From the NCBI RefSeq assembly GCF_004341085.1, contig NZ_SLXW01000001.1, positions 1,054,001 through 1,118,000 of the forward strand: a stretch of 64,000 nucleotides of DNA. Direction: 5' to 3'. Source of the stretch: Sphingomonas sp. PP-CE-1G-424 (GTDB lineage Bacteria > Pseudomonadota > Alphaproteobacteria > Sphingomonadales > Sphingomonadaceae). Under the pieces are notes generated by a model. The model saw only the letters and a list, made by a program, of their open reading frames with translations. It ran no database searches and had not been told where the DNA came from. This document shows, piece after piece, positions 32,913-42,375 of the stretch. A program made the position numbers and the translations under genes. Position 1 is the first letter of the stretch, and each line of letters begins with the position of its first letter.

Positions 32913-34382
32913 TCAAGGGGTTGGACGAGGCGCGGGTACGGCTTGGTGGATGACCGCGGTGCCGTCCGCGTAGATCCGCCGCCACGCAGGGTCGTGGTCG
33001 AGCAACGGCACCAGCTTCGATCGTGGCGGCAGGATCGTCCAGCCGAAATGCCATTTCGCGTTCGCGGCACGCCAGCGATCCACGTCGCCTTGGGCGATCG
33101 CGAAATAGTCGAGCGTGAACGGGTCGCCGTACATGTCGGATCGGCCATCGATATAGGGACGGATACCGGCGAGGATCAGCGAACCGCCGAAGCCATAGTC
33201 GTTGAAGACCGGCCGACCGCGAAGCTGCGACGGTACGTGGCGGAGCGCCGTAACGGGAATGGCGGCGCTGTCGGCGCGGACGACCGGTACGGCAATTCGG
33301 TATGCCGAGAGACCCGCGGCGAGCAAACTCAGCAGCGCGATGATCGGCGCGCTGTCGCGAGCACTCCGAAAGCCGGGCGCGGCGCCGACCGTCGTGGTCC
33401 AGGCTTTGCCGATCGGTTCGGCAAGCAGGAGCACGCCCACGACGACGAGGACGATCTCCTGGCGGGTATGCTGCAAGGTCAGATGGAGCACGCCGAGCAG
33501 CAGGATCAGGCGGACGGGCGGGATGTGGACCGGGCGGACTAGGAGCACGAACAGCGTGGCGAGCAGGATCGCCTCGAACCCGGAAAAGCCGGAGAAATCG
33601 GCGGGCTGCCATTCGTTGAGATGCTTCAAGAGCGCGAGGTCGTTGACGTAGAAGGGGAAGATCAGGCCGTCGATGCCCGCGGGGGTTGCCGTCGCGGCGA
33701 TCGCCGACAGGATGCCGAACATGCCCCAGCCGATAACGACATGGCGCCGGTCGGATGGGGTTGCGGCGATCAGCGCTTCGAGCGCGAAGACCCCGACCAG
33801 CGCGAGACCGAAAACGAAACTGCCATGTGCGTTCGCCCAGACCAGCATCAGCGCGGCGAGAACGAGCGGCGGCGATCGATCGCGGTCGCGGGCACGCAGG
33901 AGCGCGATCGTCCACCCGGCCAGCATCGGCAGCGCCAGGATATGCGGGCGCGCCAGCAGAGACGGTAGCAGGCCGGTGGCGAGCACCAGCAAGGCGGCGA
34001 TGCTGGCACGCGTGCTCAGCCAGCGACGACTCTGATAGGCGACGAGCGCGAAAAGGGCCGCCATCGCCGCGCCGATCAGCACGATCAGGCCGCTCCAGCC
34101 GGCGGCGCGGTAACTCGCATACATCGCCAGTTCGGACAGCCATTCGTGCGCCACCCAGTGGCGCCCGGCGGCGGTGAACGAGAACGGATCCGTGGTCGGG
34201 ACGCTGGCGTGCGCGACGATCCACGCACCGGTCGCAAGGTGCCAGCCGGTGTCGCCGTCGCGCAACGCGGTGGGGACGATGATCGTGAACGCGAACGCGG
34301 CGAAGGCGGCGAGCAGGGCGAAGGTCGCGCGCGGCATGCCGGTGGATGCGTCGGGACGGACTAGGGTTGGCGCGCGCGGCAT
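32913..34382 (-). CDS. Polytopic GT-C-like membrane protein inside the cox cluster
   Basis: 489 residues, about ten or eleven membrane segments with a soluble C-terminal part (from about 380). The first external loop reads RDGDTGWHLATGAWIVAHAS with TTDPFSFTAAGRHWVAHEWL, the acidic-loop pattern of GT-C glycosyltransferase-like proteins. The tail contains FNDYGFGGSLILAG and YIDGRSDMYGD. I cannot name a family or substrate. It sits between ctaD and ctaB, where alphaproteobacteria usually have no such gene, and is flanked upstream by the repeat-rich 34.4-35.0 kb gap. The start could also be the second ATG (34337, MPRATFALLAAF). Confidence 0.72.
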   Translation of the reverse strand: MPRAPTLVRPDASTGMPRATFALLAAFAAFAFTIIVPTALRDGDTGWHLATGAWIVAHASVPTTDPFSFTAAGRHWVAHEWLSELAMYASYRAAGWSGLIVLIGAAMAALFALVAYQSRRWLSTRASIAALLVLATGLLPSLLARPHILALPMLAGWTIALLRARDRDRSPPLVLAALMLVWANAHGSFVFGLALVGVFALEALIAATPSDRRHVVIGWGMFGILSAIAATATPAGIDGLIFPFYVNDLALLKHLNEWQPADFSGFSGFEAILLATLFVLLVRPVHIPPVRLILLLGVLHLTLQHTRQEIVLVVVGVLLLAEPIGKAWTTTVGAAPGFRSARDSAPIIALLSLLAAGLSAYRIAVPVVRADSAAIPVTALRHVPSQLRGRPVFNDYGFGGSLILAGIRPYIDGRSDMYGDPFTLDYFAIAQGDVDRWRAANAKWHFGWTILPPRSKLVPLLDHDPAWRRIYADGTAVIHQAVPAPRPTP

Positions 34383-34582
34383 GGCGGTGGGGTTAGCGTG
34401 ATTGTCCTTTGGAATGGTGAATGGGGACGGGAGGTTGCGTTGGGCCGATGCCTTTCCGTCAGTCGGTTTTTCTCATCGCGCAGACGCTTCCTAGTGTTCC
34501 AGCCTCCTCCCGTCGGCCCGGTCCTCTCCCTGACCCGAGAGCCATTCCCTCGCCCCAGGCGCTTCCCGCCACCTCCGCCCCA

Positions 34583-34670
34583 ACCGTCATCCCAGCGAAA
34601 GCTGGGGTCTCGCATTTGGTCAGCGCGTGGAGTCACAGGTGAGATCCCAGCTTTTGCTGGGACGACGGTT
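34583..34670. repeat. palindromic repeat, family G (B/C-like)
   Basis: ACCGTCATCCCAGCGAAAGC then TGGGGTCTC on the left; GAGATCCCAGCTTTTGCTGG then GACGACGGT on the right. It lies in the long gap between ctaD and the GT-C-like gene. Confidence 0.8.
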
Positions 34671-34716
34671 GAGGGGAGTGGCGTGGAAGGTGGCGGGCGT
34701 GGGGATCGCGTACTTG

Positions 34717-34796
34717 GGATGACGTAGGTCAGAGATGACGTAGGTCGGAGATGACGTAGGTCGGAGATGACGTAGGTCGGAGACGATGCAGGTGGG
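34717..34796. repeat. 16-bp tandem repeat, four copies plus one degenerate
   Basis: Unit AGATGACGTAGGTCGG. Copies at 34717 (GGATGACGTAGGTCAG), 34733, 34749, 34765 (the last three identical), and a diverged fifth at 34781 (AGACGATGCAGGTGGG). It lies between the ctaD 3' end and the GT-C-like gene. Confidence 0.92.
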
Positions 34797-34807
34797 CTCC
34801 TGCCTCC

Positions 34808-34863
34808 TTGTTCTCCCGCGAAGGCGGGAGCCCAGACTGGGTCCCCGCCTTCGCGGGGAAACC
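34808..34863. repeat. palindromic repeat, family B (short form)
   Basis: CTTGTTCTCCCGCGAAGGCG then GGAGCCCAGAC / TGGGTCCCCGCC...GCGGGGAAACC. Twelve bp after the tandem array. Confidence 0.82.
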
Positions 34864-34892
34864 TCTTGGGTTTGAGGACGGCTGTTCAGCGA

Positions 34893-34926
34893 AAAACGCC
34901 CCGGGTTTCCCCGAGGCGTTCTCGTT
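34893..34926. terminator. terminator downstream of ctaD, usable on both strands
   Basis: AACGCCCCGGG pairs with CCCGAGGCGTT (10 of 11 pairs) around TTTC; the stem is followed by TTTTT within seven bases on the plus strand and by a run of Ts on the minus strand. It stands about 120 bases after the ctaD stop and would end the ctaC-ctaD transcript before the GT-C-like gene. Confidence 0.7.
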
Positions 34927-34938
34927 TTTGGCTGGCCC

Positions 34939-34963
34939 CGACACGGGAGTAAATCCCGTGTCG
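34939..34963. other. perfect 10-bp hairpin in the ctaD 3' region
   Basis: CGACACGGGA, loop GTAAA, TCCCGTGTCG. There is no T run on either side, so it is not a classical terminator; it may protect the 3' end of the ctaCD message. A second small stem (CGTAGC/GCTACG) lies at 35021-35036. Confidence 0.6.
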
Positions 34964-35048
34964 TCGGACGCGGCGGTGCCGCGCCGGCCGGTCGGATGTG
35001 TGCGGCGGGCCGCACCGGCGCGTAGCTGACGCTACGTCGCCTTGCATC

Positions 35049-36713
35049 CTAATCGATCTTCGGCAGCGTCTCGAACTGATGGTACGGCGGTGGCGAGGAG
35101 ATCGTCCACTCCAGCGTCGTCGCGCCGTCGCCCCATGGGTTGTCGCCCGCTTTCTTGCCGGCCGCCAGCGACCAGATCAGGTTGACGAAGAACACCACCA
35201 TGCCCGCGGCCATGATCATGTAGCCGACCGACGCGACCGTGTTCCAGTGCTCGTACTCCGGCGTGTAGTCCGGGATGCGGCGCGGCATGCCCTGGAGACC
35301 CAGGAAGTGCATCGGGAAGAACATCACGTTCACGCCGACGAAGAACACCCAGAAGTGCAGCTGGCCGAGGAACTCGTTGTACATCTTGCCGGTCATCTTC
35401 GGGAACCAGTAGTAGAACCCGGCGAACAGCGAGAAGACCGCACCCAGCGACAGCACGTAGTGGAAATGCGCCACCACGTAGTAGGTGTCCTGCATGTAAT
35501 CGTCGATGCCGCCGTTGGCGAGCACGACGCCGGTCACGCCGCCGACGGTGAACATGAAGATGAAGCCGATCGACCACACCATCGGCGTCTTGAAGGTGAG
35601 CGAGCCGCCCCACATCGTCGCGATCCACGAGAAGATCTTGATACCGGTCGGCACCGCGATGACCATCGTCGCCGCGGTGAAGTACATCTTCGTGTTCACG
35701 CTGAGGCCGGTGGTGAACATGTGGTGCGCCCACACGACGAACCCCACCACGCCAATCGCGACCATCGCATACGCCATGCCGAGATAGCCGAAGACCGGCT
35801 TGCGGCTGAACGTCGAGATGATCTGGCTGACGATGCCGAAGCCCGGCAGGATCATGATGTAGACTTCGGGATGGCCGAAGAACCAGAACAGATGCTGGTA
35901 CAGGACGGGATCGCCACCGCCGGCCGGATCGAAGAACGTCGTGCCGAAGTTGCGATCGGTCAGCAGCATCGTGATCGCCGCGGCGAGCACCGGCAACGCC
36001 AGCAGCAGCAGGAACGCGGTGACGAGCATCGACCACACGAACAGCGGCATCTTGTGCAGCGTCATGCCCGGCGCGCGCATGTTGAAGATCGTCGTGATGA
36101 AGTTGATCGCGCCGAGGATCGACGATGCGCCCGCGAGATGCAGCGCGAGGATCGCCATGTCGGTCGACGGCCCGGGCTCGCCATACGTCGAGAGCGGTGC
36201 GTAGAGCGTCCAGCCGTTACCCGCGCCACCGAAGAACGGCGACGCCAGCAGCAGCGTGAAGGCGGGGATCAGCAGCCAGAACGACACGTTGTTCATGCGC
36301 GGGAACGCCATGTCGGGCGCACCGATCATGATCGGCACGAACCAGTTGCCGAAGCCACCGACCATCGCCGGCATGACCATGAAGAACACCATGATCAGGC
36401 CGTGCGCAGTGATCAGCACGTTCCAGAGATGGAGCGATTCGTCGAGGCTGGCGGGGCCGCCGTGGAGCATGCTCGCCCAGCCCTGGAGATACTGGATGCC
36501 CGGATGCGCGAGCTCGGCGCGCATGAGGCCCGAGACCGAGCCGCCAATGATCCCCGCGACGATCGCGAAGATCAGGTACAGCGTGCCGATGTCCTTGTGG
36601 TTGGTCGACATGAACCAACGCGCGAAGAAGCCCGGCTTGTGATCGGTATCGTGATGATGGTCGTGCGCTTCGTGGGACACGAAGGCCGACGGGGTGAGAG
36701 CGGTGTCGGTCAT
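35049..36713 (-). CDS. ctaD: Cytochrome c oxidase subunit I
   Basis: 554 residues, twelve membrane helices. Heme a and a3/CuB ligands are in [20 protein letters not shown] (low-spin heme His), [20 protein letters not shown] (CuB His and cross-linked Tyr), the [10 protein letters not shown] pair and [12 protein letters not shown]. These plus the K- and D-channel residues mark an A-type heme-copper oxidase that reduces oxygen and pumps protons. The gene follows ctaC directly (1-bp gap). Upstream assembly genes lie beyond the GT-C-like ORF. Confidence 0.98.
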   Translation of the reverse strand: MTDTALTPSAFVSHEAHDHHHDTDHKPGFFARWFMSTNHKDIGTLYLIFAIVAGIIGGSVSGLMRAELAHPGIQYLQGWASMLHGGPASLDESLHLWNVLITAHGLIMVFFMVMPAMVGGFGNWFVPIMIGAPDMAFPRMNNVSFWLLIPAFTLLLASPFFGGAGNGWTLYAPLSTYGEPGPSTDMAILALHLAGASSILGAINFITTIFNMRAPGMTLHKMPLFVWSMLVTAFLLLLALPVLAAAITMLLTDRNFGTTFFDPAGGGDPVLYQHLFWFFGHPEVYIMILPGFGIVSQIISTFSRKPVFGYLGMAYAMVAIGVVGFVVWAHHMFTTGLSVNTKMYFTAATMVIAVPTGIKIFSWIATMWGGSLTFKTPMVWSIGFIFMFTVGGVTGVVLANGGIDDYMQDTYYVVAHFHYVLSLGAVFSLFAGFYYWFPKMTGKMYNEFLGQLHFWVFFVGVNVMFFPMHFLGLQGMPRRIPDYTPEYEHWNTVASVGYMIMAAGMVVFFVNLIWSLAAGKKAGDNPWGDGATTLEWTISSPPPYHQFETLPKID

Positions 36714-36714
36714 C

Positions 36715-37929
36715 TTACTGTCCCGCGTTGCCGGCGCCGGCCGGGTTTGAGGTCGCGCCCTGCGTCGTCGCGGGGGCGGTTGCGTTGGCGGGGGTCGCTA
36801 CGTTCTCGACCGGGCCGGTGGCGTTGGCGGTTTCCGCGGCCTCCTCGACCTTCGCCGCGGAGCCGTCGGCGCCGGGCTGCGGGATGACCTTGTCGGATGC
36901 CTTGCCGGGGGTCGGCATCGTGCCGCCCTTGGCCTTGACCCACGCTGCGTATTCGGCGGGCGGAACCGCCTCGACCGCGATCGGCATATAGCCGTGGCGC
37001 GCGCCGCAGAGCTCCGAGCACTGGCCGAAATACAGGCCGGGCTTTTCGATCGTGAAGCTGGTCTCGTTCAGGCGGCCGGGGATCGCATCGAGCTTGATCC
37101 AGAACGCCGGGACGGCCCAGCTGTGGATCACGTCGTTCGACGTGGTGATCAGGCGGATCGGCACGCCAACGGGGAGGACGATGCGGTTGTCGGTGGCGAG
37201 CAGCTTGGGACCGTCGGCATCGGTGCGCGGGCGCTCGCCGGCGGCGACGTCAGCCTTTTCCTTCAGCATGTTGGCGGTGATCTCGAAGCCGCCATTGTCC
37301 GGATACTGGTAGGTCCAATACCATTGGTTGCCGATCGCCTTCAGCGTCACCGCACCCGACGGGGCCGGCTTGAACTGCGCTTGCAGTAGACCGATCGACG
37401 GGACTGCGATCAGCACCAGGATCACGACCGGCGCGAGCGTCCAGATGATCTCGATGAAGGTGTTGTGGCTGGTCTTCGACGCGACCGGGTTGCGCGCCTT
37501 GCGATAGCGGAACGACACCCAGAACAGCAGCGCGAGGACGAACAGCGAGATGATCGTGATCGTCGGCACCAGGATCGAATTGTGCATCCAGTGCGCGAAC
37601 TGGCCGTTCTTGGTGACCTGAGGCTGGAGGCCGAACAGGCCGTCGGTGGGCTGGCCGATCATCGGCTTGACCGTCATCGCGGGCGCACCGTCCATCGCGA
37701 GCTCGGGGCTGGACGGGTTGGCGGTGGGCATCGCTGCGGCGGTCGTCGGCGCAGTGTTCGACACGCCCCCCGGAGCGGCAGCGGCTTGCGGTGCGGCAGC
37801 GGCTTGCGGTGCGGGTGCTGCTGACGTCGGCGTGGCAGTCGGCTGGGCCGCGTGCCCGGCGACGCCACCAAGACTCGCCAGTGCGAGCCCCGCTGCCATC
37901 GCAAATCCTCTCATCCCCATCTTGCGCAT
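36715..37929 (-). CDS. ctaC: Cytochrome c oxidase subunit II with low-complexity extensions
   Basis: 404 residues, longer than the usual 250-300. A signal peptide is followed by a ~50-residue Ala/Pro/Thr-rich stretch (repeated [13 protein letters not shown]), two membrane helices ([34 protein letters not shown]), the aromatic patch [12 protein letters not shown] and the CuA site with HSWAVPAFW and [15 protein letters not shown]-terminal ~65-residue Ala/Thr/Asn-rich tail follows. It accepts electrons from cytochrome c. A good promoter lies upstream; ATG codons 4, 6 and 11 are alternative starts. Confidence 0.96.
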   Translation of the reverse strand: MRKMGMRGFAMAAGLALASLGGVAGHAAQPTATPTSAAPAPQAAAAPQAAAAPGGVSNTAPTTAAAMPTANPSSPELAMDGAPAMTVKPMIGQPTDGLFGLQPQVTKNGQFAHWMHNSILVPTITIISLFVLALLFWVSFRYRKARNPVASKTSHNTFIEIIWTLAPVVILVLIAVPSIGLLQAQFKPAPSGAVTLKAIGNQWYWTYQYPDNGGFEITANMLKEKADVAAGERPRTDADGPKLLATDNRIVLPVGVPIRLITTSNDVIHSWAVPAFWIKLDAIPGRLNETSFTIEKPGLYFGQCSELCGARHGYMPIAVEAVPPAEYAAWVKAKGGTMPTPGKASDKVIPQPGADGSAAKVEEAAETANATGPVENVATPANATAPATTQGATSNPAGAGNAGQ

Positions 37930-38001
37930 CGTTTTTATTGACCCCGGTTTACTGCGAACCCGATTCCGGACGCGCGGATGTCTGCTTATGATTTGGGAAG
38001 A

Positions 38002-38030
38002 GCTATACCCAGCGGGGGGGCTCGCCTCAA
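38002..38030 (-). promoter_or_regulatory. candidate ctaC promoter
   Basis: On the minus strand TTGAGG, exactly 17 bp, then TATAGC. It would start transcription about 65 bases before the ctaC ATG. This is the best sigma-70-type match I found in the window. Confidence 0.55.
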
Positions 38031-38073
38031 GTCTTGTCTGGCATGCGCCCTTCAGGCGCCCGTACTAACCCCT

Positions 38074-38155
38074 CGTCATCCTGACGAAAGTCAGGATCCA
38101 GAGTAACAACTGTCGACCTGCGTGGCTCTGGATCCTGACTTTCGTCAGGATGACG
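38074..38155. repeat. palindromic repeat, family C
   Basis: CGTCATCCTGACGAAAGTCA then GGATCCAGAG on the left; CTCTGGATCCTGACTTTCGT then CAGGATGACG on the right. It lies in the divergent ctaC/pyrE region, upstream of the ctaC promoter. Confidence 0.88.
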
Positions 38156-38254
38156 GGGTCAGTGACGTGTGATGCCTGAAGCGCCAGTTCTCATTGCACG
38201 CTGTTTCGTGCGCTCGTATCAGCGCGGGCAGACCATTTGGAGCGATGACCCGCG

Positions 38255-38839
38255 ATGACCGAAGACGACGTGCTCGCCGAATTCCGCGCTGCCGAAGCGC
38301 TGCTCGAAGGGCATTTCATCCTGTCCTCCGGCCTGCGCAGTTCGCGCTACCTGCAATGCGCGCGGGTGTTGATGGACCCGGCGCGGGGTGCCCGGTTGTC
38401 GGAGGCGCTGGTCGCGTCGATCCCGGCCGAGTTGCGGTCGCAGATCGATATCGTGGTCTCGCCAGCGATGGGTGGCGTGATCGCCGGCCACGAGATGGGC
38501 CGCGCGCTCGGTGTCGAGGCGGTATTTCTCGAGCGGCCCGACGGCGTGTTCGAGCTTCGCCGCGGGTTTCGGCTCGCGCCGGGCCAGCGCGTGCTGATGA
38601 TGGAGGACGTCGTCACCACCGGGCTGTCGTCGCGCGAGGCGATCGCGGCGATTGGGCGCGCGGGCGGCGTGACGGTCGCGGCGGCGGCACTGGTCGATCG
38701 CTCGAACGGGACGGCCGATCTGGGCGTGCCGTTCTTCCCGCTGATCCGGCTCGACGTGCCGACCTATCCGGCGGATGCCTTGCCGCGCGAGCTGGCGGCG
38801 ATCCCGGCGATCAAGCCTGGAAGCCGGGCGGCGGCATGA
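38255..38839 (+). CDS. pyrE: Orotate phosphoribosyltransferase
   Basis: 194 residues. [20 protein letters not shown] is the typical N-terminal block; the PRPP-binding loop is [18 protein letters not shown], with [14 protein letters not shown] before it. It converts orotate and PRPP to OMP in pyrimidine synthesis. The stop overlaps the pdxJ start (ATGA). The region upstream contains a family C repeat and a small GCACG...CGTGC hairpin; no clear promoter seen. Confidence 0.96.
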   Translation: MTEDDVLAEFRAAEALLEGHFILSSGLRSSRYLQCARVLMDPARGARLSEALVASIPAELRSQIDIVVSPAMGGVIAGHEMGRALGVEAVFLERPDGVFELRRGFRLAPGQRVLMMEDVVTTGLSSREAIAAIGRAGGVTVAAAALVDRSNGTADLGVPFFPLIRLDVPTYPADALPRELAAIPAIKPGSRAAA

Positions 38840-39576
38840 GCCCCCTTGGCAACGACCACCTGCGCCTTGGGGTGAACATCGATCACGTCGCGACGGTGCG
38901 GAATGCGCGGGGGGCGGGGTATCCCGATCCGGTGCGCGCGGCTTTGGTCGCGGCGGCAGCGGGTGCAGACGGGATCACCGCGCATCTGCGCGAGGATCGC
39001 CGGCACATCACCGACGACGACATCGCGCGTCTGTCGGCCGAGCTGACGATCCCGCTCAACCTGGAGATGGCGGCGACCGACGAGATGCTCGGCATCGCGC
39101 TGCGCCACAAGCCGCACGCCGCGTGCATCGTACCGGAAAAGCGCGAAGAACTGACGACCGAGGGCGGGCTCGACGTCGCCGGGCATTACGACCGGATGGC
39201 GCGGCTGGTCGATGCGCTGGCGGGGGCGGGCATCCGCGTGTCGCTGTTCATCGAGCCCGACGCGAGGCAGATCGAGGCGGCGGTCCGGCTCAAGGTGCCG
39301 GTGGTGGAGCTGCACACCGGGTTGTACGCGGAACTTTCGGGCAAGGCGCGGACGGTGGAGCTGCGACGGCTGAGCGACGCGGCGGCGCTGGCGGCGAAGA
39401 ACGGCATCGAGGTGCATGCGGGGCATGGGCTGACCTACGACAACGTCGCACCGATCGCGGCTATCCGGCAGGTTAGGGAGCTGAATATCGGGCACTTCCT
39501 TGTTGGGGAAGCTTTGTTCGTCGGGCTCGGCGAGGCGGTTCGGCTGATGCGTGAGGCGATGGATGCGGCGCGGTAA
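38836..39576 (+). CDS. pdxJ: Pyridoxine 5'-phosphate synthase
   Basis: 246 residues. [62 protein letters not shown] and [13 protein letters not shown] are the PdxJ blocks including the catalytic Glu and His residues. It condenses 1-deoxy-xylulose 5-phosphate with 3-amino-2-oxopropyl phosphate to make PNP. Coupled to pyrE by ATGA. Between it and acpS lies a palindromic repeat that also provides the acpS ribosome-binding site; pdxJ-acpS adjacency is common in proteobacteria. Confidence 0.97.
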   Translation: MSPLGNDHLRLGVNIDHVATVRNARGAGYPDPVRAALVAAAAGADGITAHLREDRRHITDDDIARLSAELTIPLNLEMAATDEMLGIALRHKPHAACIVPEKREELTTEGGLDVAGHYDRMARLVDALAGAGIRVSLFIEPDARQIEAAVRLKVPVVELHTGLYAELSGKARTVELRRLSDAAALAAKNGIEVHAGHGLTYDNVAPIAAIRQVRELNIGHFLVGEALFVGLGEAVRLMREAMDAAR

Positions 39577-39710
39577 TCCTCCCCGGCACGGGGAGGGGGA
39601 CCATGCGCAGCATGGGGGAGGGGGCCCACCGCAAACGTATCGCTCGTGGAGCCCCCCCTCCACCCCGCCGCTTCGCGTCGCGGTCCCCCTCCCCGTGCCG
39701 GGGAGGATTT
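39575..39710. repeat. palindromic repeat, family D'
   Basis: AATCCTCCCCGGCACGGGGA then GGGGGACC on the left; GGTCCCCCTCCCCGTGCCGG then GGAGGATT on the right. The interior carries GTGGAGCCCCCCCTCCACC. It begins inside the pdxJ stop codon and ends two bases before the acpS start. Confidence 0.9.
39702..39707 (+). promoter_or_regulatory. acpS ribosome-binding site formed by repeat end
   Basis: GGAGGA, four bases before the GTG start of acpS. These bases are the terminal bases of the family D' repeat arm, so the element itself provides the Shine-Dalgarno sequence. Confidence 0.8.
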
Positions 39711-39711
39711 C

Positions 39712-40146
39712 GTGATTATCGGGCTCGGGTCTGACCTGTGTAACATCGAGCGGATCGCGGCGTCGGTCGAGCGGTTCGGCGAGCGGTTCGAGCAGCGGGT
39801 GTTTACCGATGTCGAGCGTGCCAAGGCAGCGCGGCGGCCTTTTACCAAGGCGGGGACGCTGGCGAAGCGGTTCGCCGCGAAGGAGGCGTTTTCGAAGGCC
39901 GTGGGGACCGGGTTTCGCGCGGGCGTGTTCATGCGCGATATCGGCGTGGTCAACGCCCCCAGCGGCGCACCGACGCTGGCGCTGACCGGGGGCGCCAAAG
40001 CGAGGCTTGACGCGTTGACCCCCGAAGGCCACGCCGCGCGCGTGCATTTGACGATGACCGATGATCATCCGTGGGCGCAGGCCTTCGTGATCATCGAAGC
40101 CATACCTCTGATATCCCCGGACATGCGCCAGGATACGAACCGATGA
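39712..40146 (+). CDS. acpS: Holo-[acyl-carrier-protein] synthase
   Basis: 144 residues from GTG ([18 protein letters not shown]). AcpS motifs: [10 protein letters not shown] with the metal Asp, [17 protein letters not shown] with the metal Glu, and [12 protein letters not shown]. It transfers 4'-phosphopantetheine from CoA to acyl carrier protein. The GTG start is fixed by the conserved N-terminus; the longer frame upstream is repeat DNA. Its ribosome-binding site lies in the repeat. The stop overlaps the lepB start (ATGA). Confidence 0.95.
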   Translation: MIIGLGSDLCNIERIAASVERFGERFEQRVFTDVERAKAARRPFTKAGTLAKRFAAKEAFSKAVGTGFRAGVFMRDIGVVNAPSGAPTLALTGGAKARLDALTPEGHAARVHLTMTDDHPWAQAFVIIEAIPLISPDMRQDTNR

Positions 40147-41138
40147 AGGACGCGGCGTTGGACGGCAACGAGTTCCCCGAAAAGCCCCTCGCGCAGCCCC
40201 CCCTTGCGCAGACCAGCGCGGCGGATATCGCGCCACCGGCCGGCACCACCCCCGAAACGACCCGCCGCCGCGGCACCGACTGGTGGGGCGAAGTGAAGGG
40301 CATATTCTGGCTGATCCTGGTCGTGCTCGGCTTCCACAGCTTCATCGCCAAGCCCTTCTATATTCCCAGCGAATCGATGCTGCCGGGCCTGCGCATCGGC
40401 GACCGGCTGGTGGTGACCAAGTTCGCGTATGGCTGGTCGTTCGTGTCGCCGACGATCCCGAACCCGGTCGCGATCTTCAAGGGCGTCGTGCTGCGCCAGC
40501 AGGAAGACAGCTGGAGCGTGTCGCTACCGTTCATCCACGGCCGCCTGTTCGGCTCGCTGCCGACGCGCGGCGACGTGGTGATCGTGACGCCGCCGGGCAC
40601 GCACAACGACTATATCAAGCGCGTGATCGGCCTGCCGGGCGACAAGCTCGCCGTGCGTGGCGGGATCGTGTTCCTCAACGGCGTCGCGGTGAAGCGCGGC
40701 CCGTTGCATGACACGTTGATTCCGGTCGATACCAACAGCCCGTGCAGCGAGATCGATTATCCCGGCGCGCGCGAGACGCTGCCCGACGGGCGCGAGATGT
40801 GCCGCCTGCCGACCTATACCGAGACACTGCCCAACGGTCGCCGCTACGAGACGATCGATCTCGAGTCCGACAGCCAGGGCGACAATTTTGCCGAGATCAC
40901 GATCCCCGCGAACCACGTCTTCCTGATGGGCGACAACCGCGATCGCTCGGCCGACAGCCGGTTCGCGCTGAGCCAGCTCGGGCTCGGCGGGCCGGTGCCG
41001 TACGAGAATCTCGGCGGCCGTGCGGAGTTCATCACCTTCAGCCTCGACGGCGATGCGACGTTCAATCCGCTGAGCTGGTGGAGTTCGCTGCGTCCGGATC
41101 GCGCGGGCACCTCGCTCCATCCCGCCAAGGCGAACTGA
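40143..41138 (+). CDS. lepB: Signal peptidase I
   Basis: 331 residues. A ~45-residue Pro/Ala-rich cytoplasmic segment precedes one membrane helix ([16 protein letters not shown]). Catalytic Ser78 is in [11 protein letters not shown] and general-base Lys159 in [12 protein letters not shown]; box E is [16 protein letters not shown]. It removes signal peptides from exported proteins at the periplasmic face. Only one N-terminal helix is present, as in many alphaproteobacteria. Coupled to acpS and followed one base later by the AI-2E family gene. Confidence 0.96.
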   Translation: MKDAALDGNEFPEKPLAQPPLAQTSAADIAPPAGTTPETTRRRGTDWWGEVKGIFWLILVVLGFHSFIAKPFYIPSESMLPGLRIGDRLVVTKFAYGWSFVSPTIPNPVAIFKGVVLRQQEDSWSVSLPFIHGRLFGSLPTRGDVVIVTPPGTHNDYIKRVIGLPGDKLAVRGGIVFLNGVAVKRGPLHDTLIPVDTNSPCSEIDYPGARETLPDGREMCRLPTYTETLPNGRRYETIDLESDSQGDNFAEITIPANHVFLMGDNRDRSADSRFALSQLGLGGPVPYENLGGRAEFITFSLDGDATFNPLSWWSSLRPDRAGTSLHPAKAN

Positions 41139-41139
41139 G

Positions 41140-42213
41140 ATGGCCGAGACGAAGACGGTCGACGAACTGAGCCCGGTCGAGATGCGCGATCCGTTCCTGC
41201 GCAAGGAACTGAAGCGCGCGATGATCTGGCTCGGGCTCGCGTGCGTGATTGCGCTGCTGATCGTGCTGGTCCAGCCGTTGCTGATCATCTTTGCCGGCGT
41301 CGTGTTCGCGGCGCTGCTCGATGGCGGCGTGCGGTTGCTCGGGCGGGTACTGCCGATCGGGCGTGGCTGGCGGTTGCTGATCGTCGTGCTGCTGACCTTC
41401 GCGTTCCTCGTCGGCACGTTCGTGCTGACCGGCGTGCAGGTGACCGAGCAGGTGACGCAGCTGCGCTCGACGCTGGAATCGCAGGCCAATCGCTTCACCG
41501 GCTATCTGACCTCGCAGGGGCTGATGCCGGGCGCGTCGGACGTCAACGGGATCGTCAAGCAGGCGCTCGGCTCGGTCGGGCGCGTGACGTCGTGGGTGGG
41601 CAGCGCGATCGGCGCGATCACCAGCATGTTCATGATCCTGATCCTCGGGCTGTTCATCGCGATGGATCCGGGGACGTACTCGCGCGGGCTCCAGTGGATG
41701 GTGCCGCTCGACCTGCGCCCCGAGTTCGCCAGGACTTTGGTCAAGATGGGCGCGACGTTGCGGCGGTTGCTCGCCGGGCGCCTGCTCGGGATGGCGGTCG
41801 AGGGTGTCGCGAGCGGCATTGCCTTGGCGGTCGGCGGCGTGCCGATGGCGATGCTGCTCGGTATCATCGCGGGTATCCTCGCGTTCATTCCGAACGTCGG
41901 CGCGATCGTGACGGGCGTGCTGATGGTCGCGGTCGGGTTCAGCGCGGGGGTCGATACGGGGTATTGGGCGATCGGCACGTATCTCGTGGTGCAGACGATC
42001 GACGGCTATGTGATCGTGCCGATGGTCGCCAAACGGACGGTCGATCTGCCGCCGGCGTTGACGCTGGGTGCGCAGATCCTGGCGAGCGCGCTGTTCGGGA
42101 TCCTGGGACTGGCGCTGGCCGATCCGATGACCGCGATGTTGAAGACTGCCCTGGAGCGGCGGTCGGAGCGGGAAGAGGAGAAGGCCGAGGCCGACGATCA
42201 AGCTACGGCCTGA
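41140..42213 (+). CDS. AI-2E family (PerM/YdgG-like) exporter
   Basis: 357 residues with about eight membrane helices. Family features: VQPLLIIFAGVVFAALLDGG near the N-terminus, a long amphipathic region (about 105-150) with TEQVTQLRSTLESQANRF, and the C-terminal block GILAFIPNVGAIV followed by YLVVQTIDGYVIVPMVAKRT. The family includes quorum-signal (AI-2) exporters and Na+/H+ antiporters; substrate unknown. It starts one base after lepB and ends the pyrE-pdxJ-acpS-lepB run. Confidence 0.88.
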   Translation: MAETKTVDELSPVEMRDPFLRKELKRAMIWLGLACVIALLIVLVQPLLIIFAGVVFAALLDGGVRLLGRVLPIGRGWRLLIVVLLTFAFLVGTFVLTGVQVTEQVTQLRSTLESQANRFTGYLTSQGLMPGASDVNGIVKQALGSVGRVTSWVGSAIGAITSMFMILILGLFIAMDPGTYSRGLQWMVPLDLRPEFARTLVKMGATLRRLLAGRLLGMAVEGVASGIALAVGGVPMAMLLGIIAGILAFIPNVGAIVTGVLMVAVGFSAGVDTGYWAIGTYLVVQTIDGYVIVPMVAKRTVDLPPALTLGAQILASALFGILGLALADPMTAMLKTALERRSEREEEKAEADDQATA

Positions 42214-42252
42214 CGTTCCCCTTACCACCTGCTGCGGGTTCAGGTTCCCATT

Positions 42253-42329
42253 CCGTCATCCCCGCGGACGCGGGGACCCATACTGGCAAACCTCTGAGAA
42301 TATGGTCCCCGCGTCCGCGGGGATGACGG
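42253..42329. repeat. palindromic repeat, B/C-like
   Basis: CCGTCATCCCCGCGGACGCG then GGGACCC on the left; GGTCCCCGCGTCCGCGGGGA then TGACGG on the right. It lies between convergent genes. Confidence 0.85.
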
Positions 42330-42375
42330 GGGGTGGGGGCCGGCGACGTCAATGGGGCGGTAATCGAGTGGGAAG

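Noticed and set aside
34717..34796. CRISPR array or replication iterons
   Set aside because: The units are directly abutting with no spacers, there are no cas genes, and no replication gene or AT-rich region is near.
34998..36887. Long plus-strand open frame antisense to ctaD and the end of ctaC
   Set aside because: The composition is His/Arg/Asp-rich without any domain; it is the usual open antisense frame in GC-rich DNA, while the minus strand encodes an unmistakable oxidase subunit.
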